A DNA stretch of 64,000 bases from Phenylobacterium montanum (lineage in GTDB: Bacteria; Pseudomonadota; Alphaproteobacteria; Caulobacterales; Caulobacteraceae): contig NZ_CP073078.1 of the NCBI RefSeq assembly GCF_018135625.1, positions 3,938,501-4,002,500 on the forward strand, in the 5' to 3' direction. Position numbers and translations under genes: made by a program. Of this stretch, positions 53,668 through 60,572 are shown piece after piece (within the stretch, counting starts at the first letter, position 1; each line of letters opens with the position of its first letter). The notes under the pieces were generated by a model. The model did not search any database. It saw only the letters and a program-made list of their open reading frames with translations, and was not told the origin of the DNA.

Positions 53668-54198
53668 ATGGGCGCAAAGAACCTAGACCGGATTCCCCTC
53701 TCCGAATGGCGACGCACGATCGAGTCCGTGTGGGACATGATGCAAGCGCGCTGGGAGGTGGCGACCAAGTGCAGGACTTGCGGGTTGATGATGTCCGTCG
53801 ACCTCGACCTGATCACTTGGATATCAGGGTCGCGGACAAGCCTCTGGAACAAGCATCCGCGCTGCCGGCGGCTGGGCTGCGCCGGTTTCGTCGACTTCAT
53901 GGCGAAGCCGCCTGGACGCTCGAACTTCGAGCCGCTGGTGGCCGAATGGCCGCGGGGCTCGATGGAGCGCAAGGCGTGGCGGCCGGAAACCATCGGCGAG
54001 ATCGTGCTGGGGCCGCGTCGGCTGGCGGCGCGTTGTCGACGGTGCAATTGGAGCCGGGTTCTCGACCCTGGGGATTTGATCTCCCGCTACGGCGCGGACG
54101 CCCCCATCGACCAGATCGCAGAGTCCGAAAAGGGCCGTTGCACTCACAGGCCATGCGAGGCGGGGCTACGCCTAGTGCGCGCCCGCCGCAAAGGATAG
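53668..54198 (+). CDS. Zinc-knuckle island protein (two modules)
   Basis: 176 residues. Two modules of CxxC-x27-31-Cx4C: C35/C38 with C66/C71, and C123/C126 with C158/C163. These probably bind zinc each. The next gene carries a third, related module. Function unknown; this architecture may be DNA- or RNA-binding. Divergent from the nuclease gene. Confidence 0.6.
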   Translation: MGAKNLDRIPLSEWRRTIESVWDMMQARWEVATKCRTCGLMMSVDLDLITWISGSRTSLWNKHPRCRRLGCAGFVDFMAKPPGRSNFEPLVAEWPRGSMERKAWRPETIGEIVLGPRRLAARCRRCNWSRVLDPGDLISRYGADAPIDQIAESEKGRCTHRPCEAGLRLVRARRKG

Positions 54199-54214
54199 CG
54201 CGAGAGCCCCTACC

Positions 54215-54547
54215 ATGGACGAAATCGCCCCCTACTCCACTCTGAAGCGGCCGCCCGCCAAGCTGCTGCGGAGCTTCAACCTGCGCCAGATCGGCGACGA
54301 TCGGGTCAGCACGTTTCTTCAAAACAACTGGTCCCTTGCGATCTGCTGTCGCGACTGCTCGCGCCTGATCGAATGGACACCGCCCATGCTTGCGGAGAAA
54401 TTCCGAGGGAAGGAAACCGCACGCATAGCGGATATCGGATCGCGCCTGGCCTGCACTGGCGAGCGGGGATGCGGCTCGCACGAGATCGCCGTCTGGCCGC
54501 ATCCGCACGATCGGGCCTGGACCTGGGACGGCCCGGCCGCTGGTTGA
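54215..54547 (+). CDS. Zinc-knuckle island protein (one module)
   Basis: 110 residues. A single CxxC-x31-Cx4C module (C45/C48 and C80/C85) similar in spacing to the second module of the gene before it. A Trp/Pro-rich tail (WPHPHDRAWTWDG) follows. 16 bp separate it from the preceding gene, so they are probably cotranscribed. Function unknown. Confidence 0.6.
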   Translation: MDEIAPYSTLKRPPAKLLRSFNLRQIGDDRVSTFLQNNWSLAICCRDCSRLIEWTPPMLAEKFRGKETARIADIGSRLACTGERGCGSHEIAVWPHPHDRAWTWDGPAAG

Positions 54548-55303
54548 TCAGATCAGCGGGGTATCGTCCTTGCGGTCGCCTTGGCCAACCACCTTCAGCG
54601 TTCCGGGCGGCAATGGCCGTTGGAGGTGCTTCACTTCCTCCCACGAGGCATCGCTCATCCACAGATCACGCTCCGCTTCTGTGAGCAGGATCACCGGCAT
54701 TGCCTTGGCGTGATAGGTCTTTACCGGTTCGGCCGAGTCCGTGGTCAGAAAGCCGAAGGCTTCTATCTCCTCCCACCCCTTACTGATCATCCGCACGCAC
54801 GCATGCGGCGTCCAGATGCCGGCGAAGAAGGCCAGCGGCCGGCTGTCATCCAGGGCGAACCAGATGTTCTTGCGCGTTCGCTCATAGTCCTGGTCGGGCT
54901 CGGCAAAGGAGGTGAAGGGCACTAGGCAACGGTTGGGCGGGCCAAGCCAGGGCCTCCAATGGGCATTGGTCTTTCCCTGGGCGTTGGTGGTGTTGCGCAC
55001 GTTGGTCGAGCCCTTGTCGGGCTCCATTTTCAGGAGCTCGGTAAAGTCGACTTCCTTGCCCTTGACCCGCAGCTTGTCCGCACGATCGCTGGCGGCTTTG
55101 AACAGCGCCTGTTTTGAGCTCGGCATGCCCCAGCGCAGATCGCGCATCTCCCGCGATCCGTCCTCGGCCTTGAGAATGACCGGCGCCAGATAGTCCGGAT
55201 AGACGCCGGGAATCGGCGGCTGGTTGTTGTTGCGGTCCGTCATCGCCCGGGCGAGCGCCGCCGCCTCGGCCCGCGCCCTCATGATTGCATAAAGGTTGCA
55301 CAC
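54548..55303 (-). CDS. SOS response-associated peptidase (SRAP/YedK/HMCES family)
   Basis: 251 residues. The catalytic Cys2 follows the removed Met (MCNLYAI), the NRCLVPFTSFAEP motif carries the active Glu, and the His is in TYHAKAMPVIL. SRAP proteins cross-link to abasic sites in single-stranded DNA and protect replication. Island-borne copies could protect the element's replication. Convergent with the zinc-knuckle gene, one base apart. Confidence 0.9.
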   Translation of the reverse strand: MCNLYAIMRARAEAAALARAMTDRNNNQPPIPGVYPDYLAPVILKAEDGSREMRDLRWGMPSSKQALFKAASDRADKLRVKGKEVDFTELLKMEPDKGSTNVRNTTNAQGKTNAHWRPWLGPPNRCLVPFTSFAEPDQDYERTRKNIWFALDDSRPLAFFAGIWTPHACVRMISKGWEEIEAFGFLTTDSAEPVKTYHAKAMPVILLTEAERDLWMSDASWEEVKHLQRPLPPGTLKVVGQGDRKDDTPLI

Positions 55304-55474
55304 CGGCCTTCCTCCGCCTTAGGGTCAAGGGGCAGACGGACCTTGTTGGTAGCGCGGTCGAAGTGCAACCCATGACAGGCCCGCAACGACCAAGAGCTGC
55401 ATGGCTCGTCAGGTAGAAGCCTTGCGGTTGATCTACTCGTGCCCTAGCTTTGCGTCAGCAGCAGCGAGGCGCGG

Positions 55475-55777
55475 ATGTATCAGGCCCTGGATCCATATCT
55501 GAACACGTCAACGTGGCACACCAATCACGCCAACGACGATGCACGGTTCTATCAGTGCCTGCGGACAATCGTCTGCGACCCCAATTTCAACCCCGACACC
55601 ATGGGCGACTACATGTACCAGCAGAAGGGGTTCACCAAGGGCGTGCATACCAATCCCCTTACCCGGGCTATTGATCACCGGGTAACCGAAGCATGGGCGA
55701 TTAGGGATTTCGTCCGCCAGCACCACCTCTGCGACTGCTTGAACGATCCAGATCACGAGGCCGCCCATGCGGAATGA
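55475..55777 (+). CDS. Hypothetical island protein
   Basis: 100 residues from ATG 55475, beginning MYQALDPYLNTSTWHTNHAN. A cluster of Cys/His (YQCLRTIVCD, HHLCDCLND) could bind metal or form disulfides. No family recognised. Overlaps the following gene by 11 bp. Confidence 0.5.
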   Translation: MYQALDPYLNTSTWHTNHANDDARFYQCLRTIVCDPNFNPDTMGDYMYQQKGFTKGVHTNPLTRAIDHRVTEAWAIRDFVRQHHLCDCLNDPDHEAAHAE

Positions 55778-56063
55778 TGAACGCGCCTCACTCCAGGTCA
55801 TAAAGGACGCGTTGAAGCTCCAGCGCCTGGAGGGCAAGAAATTCGTGCTCCGCGCCTGGGCCCATTGGGGAACGTCGCAGGCCACCATCATCCACAAGCT
55901 GGATGTCACCCTGGCTCCAACGATCGAACCCGAGGTGATCCTGCGCCGCGCCCGCACGACCATTGAGGCGCAGATCGTCGAGCTTGGGTTTTCAGCCGAG
56001 GATGCGGCGCGGGCGTACCTTGAGCTCCAGGCCGAGGAGTCTCCGAGAACCCCGGCAGGCTGA
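55767..56063 (+). CDS. Hypothetical island protein
   Basis: 98 residues from ATG 55767. Mixed alpha/beta (RLEGKKFVLRAWAHWGTSQATIIHKLD) ending in ARAYLELQAEES. No recognised family; probably cotranslated with the gene before it. Confidence 0.5.
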   Translation: MRNDERASLQVIKDALKLQRLEGKKFVLRAWAHWGTSQATIIHKLDVTLAPTIEPEVILRRARTTIEAQIVELGFSAEDAARAYLELQAEESPRTPAG

Positions 56064-56343
56064 CGCCGGCCTACAGATGTTTGCCGTTGTCGGCGGCCAC
56101 CTGGTCGATTGGATATAGATCGATTGCATGGTGCCGATGGGCGCAGGTCGGAGAAGGTCAGTCGCGTATGCTTGATCAATGTCAGCGTCGGGAAACGTAC
56201 TTCGCCTAGACCGAACGCCCCGCAGTTGCGTTTAATGTGGGCTGGGCCTTATTGGTTGGTTTAGGCCAGTATGCAAATCTGGTTGCGCGTGGCGCGGCCA
56301 TCGAATAGGCGACCATGAGTCCATATTGCGGTAGGAGCCTCGC
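56064..56343. other. Gap before the TIGR04255 cassette, probable promoter region
   Basis: 280 bp with no supported gene. It becomes AT-richer toward the right and ends in AGGAG at 56331-56335, a ribosome site for the GTG at 56344. No clear -35/-10 could be assigned by eye. Confidence 0.5.
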
Positions 56344-57150
56344 GTGCCGTTTGAACCCATAAACGAGCGCCACGCAATTCGTGAAGTAGCGTTCGCGTTT
56401 CAGTTCGCTCGGCCGTTTAATGTCGAGGAGATCGATACGCTCGCGAAAGATCACGACGCAATTCGGTCAGAGTTGCCCAAACTCCAGCGCCCAATGTTTT
56501 TGCAATTCTTCGTCGGACCTGATGCATCCCAAACCCTAAACACTCCGCCGGGAGGCGCGAATTTTGAATCTTACAAGAGGGATGGGACTCTTGATTGGCG
56601 ATTGAGCGTCACAAACAATCTTCTCACCGTAAATTGCCTTACATACACTCGATGGGTGGACGTCTGGGCGCGAGCAAAGCATTATATCTCCTTCGCAATG
56701 CCGCACTTAGTAAAAGAAGATAACGCAGTTTCCGATATTGGTCTCCAATATATAGATGAGTTTGCTTGGAGCGGCCCGATCGAAGAGTATGATAATCGCC
56801 TGATACTAAAGGCAGGTGGGGACAATATCCCCAATTCCATACTCGGTCGCGGCCCTCTTTGGCACATACATCAAGGATGGTTCGAACCAAGAGAGCGCCC
56901 ACTCAATGGGCGCCTACTTAATAGGATGCACGTCGACGCGTTACTTGTCGACGATAAACATATTGTGCGATTTGACAGCACGCTTTCCCTCGATATCGAC
57001 GAGGCTGATCGGCCCACCAAATGCGCAGCGCTGATCAACGAAGACGGCATCGCGGATCAGGTGCTTTCTGAGCTTCACGCGGTGAACAAAGCCGTCCTTG
57101 GCTCCTATATCACCGATGATCTAGCCAAGGAGATCGAGCTTGTTGGTTGA
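56344..57150 (+). CDS. TIGR04255-family protein
   Basis: 268 residues from GTG 56344 with AGGAG upstream. The pattern AIREVAFAFQFARPFNVEEI, then WRLSVTNNLLTVNCLTYTRW and DIGLQYIDEFAW is the sporadically distributed TIGR04255 family. The function is unknown; the family occurs on mobile elements. The gene is AT-richer than its neighbours (for example 23 G/C in the 60 bases from 56701). It is the first of a three-gene cassette and overlaps the second gene. Confidence 0.78.
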   Translation: MPFEPINERHAIREVAFAFQFARPFNVEEIDTLAKDHDAIRSELPKLQRPMFLQFFVGPDASQTLNTPPGGANFESYKRDGTLDWRLSVTNNLLTVNCLTYTRWVDVWARAKHYISFAMPHLVKEDNAVSDIGLQYIDEFAWSGPIEEYDNRLILKAGGDNIPNSILGRGPLWHIHQGWFEPRERPLNGRLLNRMHVDALLVDDKHIVRFDSTLSLDIDEADRPTKCAALINEDGIADQVLSELHAVNKAVLGSYITDDLAKEIELVG

Positions 57151-57964
57151 CGCCCATCATGAACGCGTTCGGAGCGATATGCGTGGGCATTCGATTTCAA
57201 ACCTCGGCAATGAGGCGAGAACCGCCCCGACCGATCGCCTCAAGATTCAGTGGAACGATGTAATCAGGAAGAATGAGAACCTGTTCTCAGTTGCAGGCGA
57301 CCAGGTTATTATATTCTTTCAGGATTCTGGCTCGATAATCGGGGCTGTGAGCAGCTTTGAATCGCTAAAATCCGAAGTGGCCAGGTGGTTTACGGAATGC
57401 ATGCAGGGATCGATTGGGGATAAATATGCGTTCACAACCAGCTCACACCTGAATCGACCAGAGTCAATTAACAAAATACTCGCTGATTCATTTGTCGATC
57501 GAGCGACCCACACAACGCACCGACCGTCTGGCGCAACGGGGACTGAGCGAGCGGGCCTTTGGGCGGCGACCTCCCCCGTCGCAGTGACTGGCCCCGAAGA
57601 CGTTAACCCAAAGCCGGACGCGCGATCGTTGCTGATCGCCGAAATACTTTCGTACCGTGCCCTCTCCACCGGGTGGGATGGGTCCGACGGCGATCGCCCC
57701 ACCGAAGTGGCGATCGATGAAGCAATAAAGTTTGTCGACTTTATACCGGCAAATTCAAAGGCAATGGCGACGGTCTCGGGCGACGGAGAAGTTGGCTTCT
57801 ATTGGAGGCGGCCAGGCGCGTTCGTCGATGTCAGCTTTTATGGCGATGGAAAAATCTACTATTACGCTCGTATCGACTCACTCCAACTTTCGGTAAAGGG
57901 GACTGAGCCCTTCTCAGGCCGATCCATTCCGAAAGACTTGGCTGACGCGATTGAGCGGTTTTGA
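57140..57964 (+). CDS. Hypothetical cassette protein 2 with GWDG-type C-terminal domain
   Basis: 274 residues from TTG 57140, overlapping the first gene by 11 bp; ATG 57179 is the alternative. The C-terminal part has LSTGWDGSDGDRPTEVAIDEA and FYWRRPGAFVDVSFYGDGKI, a pattern I recognise as recurrent in otherwise unassigned bacterial proteins where a Trp-Asp motif precedes a beta-rich end. No named domain. AT-rich like its neighbours. Confidence 0.62.
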   Translation: MLVDAHHERVRSDMRGHSISNLGNEARTAPTDRLKIQWNDVIRKNENLFSVAGDQVIIFFQDSGSIIGAVSSFESLKSEVARWFTECMQGSIGDKYAFTTSSHLNRPESINKILADSFVDRATHTTHRPSGATGTERAGLWAATSPVAVTGPEDVNPKPDARSLLIAEILSYRALSTGWDGSDGDRPTEVAIDEAIKFVDFIPANSKAMATVSGDGEVGFYWRRPGAFVDVSFYGDGKIYYYARIDSLQLSVKGTEPFSGRSIPKDLADAIERF

Positions 57965-57970
57965 GAACTG

Positions 57971-58480
57971 ATGCACGACACTGCCGATGACGATTGCACC
58001 TGTGAACGCGAGCGGCAGAGCGAGCATTCTCCGAGCGTAGTTGACTCAGGCGAAATGCTTGGGCGCCTTATTTACGCTGATGATCAGGTTGAAGACGCCA
58101 CTGGCAATCTAAAGCCAGGAGCATTCCCACTCGCAGACGTTTTGGATGCAAAGCGCGGGGGCTGGTCCTTTGCACGATTGGCGCACAGCACACCCGCCTC
58201 CCTGCTGGCCAAGGGCAAAGAGTTCGAAGACAAAAAGCCAGATGGCAATCGCCGATTTCGTGGCGTCGGGAAAGGCCTAACGGGGGACGTCCGCGCGATC
58301 GCCGAATGCAGCCCTAATCGCGACCTGTGCCTCATTGACGACGGCCTGCCTGACGACCCAGCTCACGCCGCGGCCGTGCTTTCGCCTAGCGCGCCTCGAT
58401 CTAAGTCGGACTTAAAAGCCGTTCGCGATAAAATGCTCGAGATCTTCTCGCCGGTTGCCTCACCGGACGACGCGTTCTGA
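57971..58480 (+). CDS. Hypothetical cassette protein 3
   Basis: 169 residues from ATG 57971, 6 bp after the second gene. Cys-containing N-terminus (DDDCTCERERQSEH), a central basic segment (GNRRFRGVGKGLTGDVRAI) and an acidic/hydrophobic end (LEIFSPVASPDDAF). No family recognised. Third member of the cassette on one transcript. Confidence 0.6.
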   Translation: MHDTADDDCTCERERQSEHSPSVVDSGEMLGRLIYADDQVEDATGNLKPGAFPLADVLDAKRGGWSFARLAHSTPASLLAKGKEFEDKKPDGNRRFRGVGKGLTGDVRAIAECSPNRDLCLIDDGLPDDPAHAAAVLSPSAPRSKSDLKAVRDKMLEIFSPVASPDDAF

Positions 58481-58571
58481 TTTTCGAGGTGCGACCTTGA
58501 TGATTCCGGGGCGCGCGTTGCTCCAGATTTCGGCGCGGGTCGCGCCGGTAGCGTCGTCGAGAGATTGCTAC

Positions 58572-58700
58572 GATGGGCGGGGCGAGCGCCACGGCCGACA
58601 AGCGGGCCTATTGCGTTGACAGGGGCCTTATGAGCTGGGTGGGCCGCAAGGGCGTCAAGCAGTCCCATGGCGGCGACCTTAAGCCTCAGGCGACGGAATA
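58572..58700 (+). CDS. Possible 42-residue ORF
   Basis: ATG 58572 to TAG 58698-58700. The peptide contains AYCVDRGLMSWVGRKGVKQS. No ribosome site that I trust. Weak candidate only. Confidence 0.2.
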
Positions 58701-58716
58701 GCTCGGCTCGCAGCTC

Positions 58717-58953
58717 TCAGACGACCCGGCCTCGGTCGCCGGTCTGGGACTGCTCCCGCGCGTCCCAGATCAGCTCGATTGCGGCTCGGCGCACGTCGGC
58801 GGGGATCTCAGCGCCGTTCAGGTCGGCCAGTAGGTCGTCGGCGAGCGCCCTAATTTCGCAAAGGCCGCAATCCCGATAAACTGTCCGCTCCCGGCCGCCA
58901 CAAATCGCCGATGATCGGCAATGCTGTTGGGGTAAATGATAGGGGGTAAACAA
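58717..58953 (-). CDS. Small hypothetical island protein
   Basis: 78 residues from ATG 58953. Two CxxC-like cysteines in DCGLCEIRALADDLL and a helical ending AIELIWDAREQ. It could be a small regulator close to the right end of the island. It overlaps the right arm-type repeat at 58925-58944, so its N-terminus is questionable. Confidence 0.4.
   Translation of the reverse strand: MFTPYHLPQQHCRSSAICGGRERTVYRDCGLCEIRALADDLLADLNGAEIPADVRRAAIELIWDAREQSQTGDRGRVV
58925..58944 (+). repeat. Candidate integrase arm-type site, right end
   Basis: TGTTGGGGTAAATGATAGGG, 17 of 20 positions equal to 41325-41344, same orientation. It lies about 60 bp inside attR. Supports a P-prime-like arm of the attachment site. 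Confidence 0.55.
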
Positions 58954-59002
58954 GCGCTACATTTAAAAGCGCCATAAAATCAACTACATAGCAAGGTAAG
59001 CT

Positions 59003-59019
59003 GGCGCACTCGACAGGAT
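59003..59019. repeat. Right attachment site (attR) core within tRNA-Arg
   Basis: TGGCGCACTCGACAGGA, identical to 41191-41207. It is the CCA end and acceptor/T-arm part of tRNA-Arg, so integration restored the gene's 3' end. Confidence 0.88.
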
Positions 59020-59078
59020 TCGAACCTGTGACCTCAGCCTTCGGAGGGCTGCGCTCTATCCAGCTGAGCTACGAGTGC
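59003..59078 (-). tRNA. tRNA-Arg (anticodon CCG)
   Basis: 76 bp with encoded CCA. Acceptor GCACTCG/CGAGTGC, the D-arm GCTC..GAGC, anticodon stem AGCC/GGCT with loop CTCCGAA (anticodon CCG, codon CGG) and TPsiC arm with GGTTCGAATCC. Integration site of the island on its 3' end. Confidence 0.95.
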
Positions 59079-59152
59079 GGACCTTGCATCGCGGCCGGGG
59101 CCGCGCGGGGTGGACTTCCTAGCCGAAAGGGGCCGCGGGCGCAACGCCGGCC

Positions 59153-60112
59153 TCAGTAGGCCGTAGGATCGACGCCCTCGGCCGCGTAGGTGAGGGACAG
59201 GAACACATCCTCCAGGTCCGGGTCCTCGGTGGCCAGGTCCTTGATCGCGACACCGGCCTCGCGCACCGCCGCCAGCACCGCCTCGACCCCGGCCTCGCCG
59301 GTCTTGAAGGTCACGGCCAGGTCGCCATTGCCGCGCAGCTTGCCTTCGAACCGGCCAAGGTCGGGAACCGCCGTCAGCGGCGCCCGGGGCGTGACGACCA
59401 CGGTGCGGGTGTCGAGCCGCCGCAAGAGCTGGCTTGTGGGCTCGCAGGCCACCACCTCTCCGCGGTTGATGATGGCGATGGTGTCGCAGAGCTCCTGCGC
59501 CTCCTCCAGATAGTGGGTGGTGAGCACGATGGTCACCCCCTTCTGGTTCAGGGCGACCACATAGTTCCACAGCTGTCGGCGCAGCTCGACGTCGACCCCG
59601 GCGGTGGGCTCGTCCAGGATCAGCACCGGCGGGTTGTGCACCATGGCCTTGGCCACCATCAGCCGCCGCTTCATGCCGCCGGACAGCTGGCGCACATAGG
59701 CGTCGGCCTTGTCGCCCAGGCCGAGCGCGGTCAGGAGCTCCAGCGTATGCCGATCCTTGGCCTTGACACCGTAGAGGCCGGCCTGGGTCTCCATGGACTC
59801 GCGCGGGGTGAAGAAGACGTCAGCGGCGATCTCCTGGCCGACCACGCCGATCGCCGCGCGGGCGTCGCGGGCGCGATGGTCGATGTCGCGGTCCCATATC
59901 TTCACAGTCCCAGAGGTCTTGTTGACCGTGCCGGCCAGGATGTTGATGAAGGTCGACTTGCCGGCGCCGTTGGGGCCCAGGAGGCCGAAGATCGAGCCCC
60001 GGGGAATCTTCAGGTCGATGCCGTTGAGGGCGGTCTTGGCCGGCGTGGTCTTGGTGCCGGCGTAGGTCTTGACCAGGCCCTGGGCCTCGATCGCGAATTC
60101 GGGCAATTCCAT
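59153..60112 (-). CDS. ABC transporter ATP-binding protein
   Basis: 319 residues. Walker [12 protein letters not shown]-loop [10 protein letters not shown], signature [14 protein letters not shown], Walker [13 protein letters not shown] and switch His TTHYLEEA. The architecture resembles drug- or polysaccharide-export ATPases (CcmA/DrrA class). No permease gene lies in the window. It runs leftward toward the tRNA. Confidence 0.88.
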   Translation of the reverse strand: MELPEFAIEAQGLVKTYAGTKTTPAKTALNGIDLKIPRGSIFGLLGPNGAGKSTFINILAGTVNKTSGTVKIWDRDIDHRARDARAAIGVVGQEIAADVFFTPRESMETQAGLYGVKAKDRHTLELLTALGLGDKADAYVRQLSGGMKRRLMVAKAMVHNPPVLILDEPTAGVDVELRRQLWNYVVALNQKGVTIVLTTHYLEEAQELCDTIAIINRGEVVACEPTSQLLRRLDTRTVVVTPRAPLTAVPDLGRFEGKLRGNGDLAVTFKTGEAGVEAVLAAVREAGVAIKDLATEDPDLEDVFLSLTYAAEGVDPTAY

Positions 60113-60256
60113 CGAACGAAAAGCGCTTTCTTCAAAGAGACGGCCGCAAGGCGACCGCTGCGGCGCAGGGCCGAATTGACGCTGCCCGGACCATTGCCTA
60201 GGTATGCGCGAGCATCCGGCTTGCCAAGCCTTTCGCCGCCCAAGAGTCTATAGAGC

Positions 60257-60505
60257 ATGAGCGCCAAGTCGCACCCCACCGCCGACGCCCTCGCCGCGCC
60301 CGAGGTGATCAAGGTCCGCTCGCACCGCGTAGCCTGCGACGGGGTGGGCGGCGCCCTGGGCCATCCGCGCGTCTGGCTGGAGATGGGCGACGCCGCCTTC
60401 GTCGAGTGTCCCTATTGCGACCGCCGCTTCGTCGCCGCCGACGCCGAAAGCCATGAAGACGAGCGCCTGGCCCCCGGGGTTTACGAAGGCGCGGGCGGGC
60501 ACTGA
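60257..60505 (+). CDS. Small zinc-finger protein, NDUFS6-like
   Basis: 82 residues. The pattern VACDGVGGALGHPRVWLEMGD, then VECPYCDRRFV is the zinc-binding NDUFS6/YacG-like domain of alphaproteobacteria, related to the mitochondrial complex I accessory subunit. One His and three Cys are the expected ligands. Located before polA on the same strand. Confidence 0.85.
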   Translation: MSAKSHPTADALAAPEVIKVRSHRVACDGVGGALGHPRVWLEMGDAAFVECPYCDRRFVAADAESHEDERLAPGVYEGAGGH

Positions 60506-60572
60506 CCCCGCCATAGATATCTTCGCCCGAACGGGGCTGACCCCGCCGGCCTGAGCGCCTATCTTGCCGCTC

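Larger units (their letters stand above)
41191..59019. mobile_element. Integrative island in tRNA-Arg(CCG), satellite or degenerate phage type
   Basis: About 17.8 kb bounded by 17-bp direct repeats (41191-41207 and 59003-59019) identical to the 3' end of tRNA-Arg. Beside the left end is a tyrosine integrase. Contents: regulator and winged-helix genes, DnaB-type helicase, O-like replication protein with internal iterons, one virion-like protein, a repressor-operator switch and accessory genes. No terminase, portal, capsid or tail gene is visible. Composition varies, with an AT-richer right end. Confidence 0.85.
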
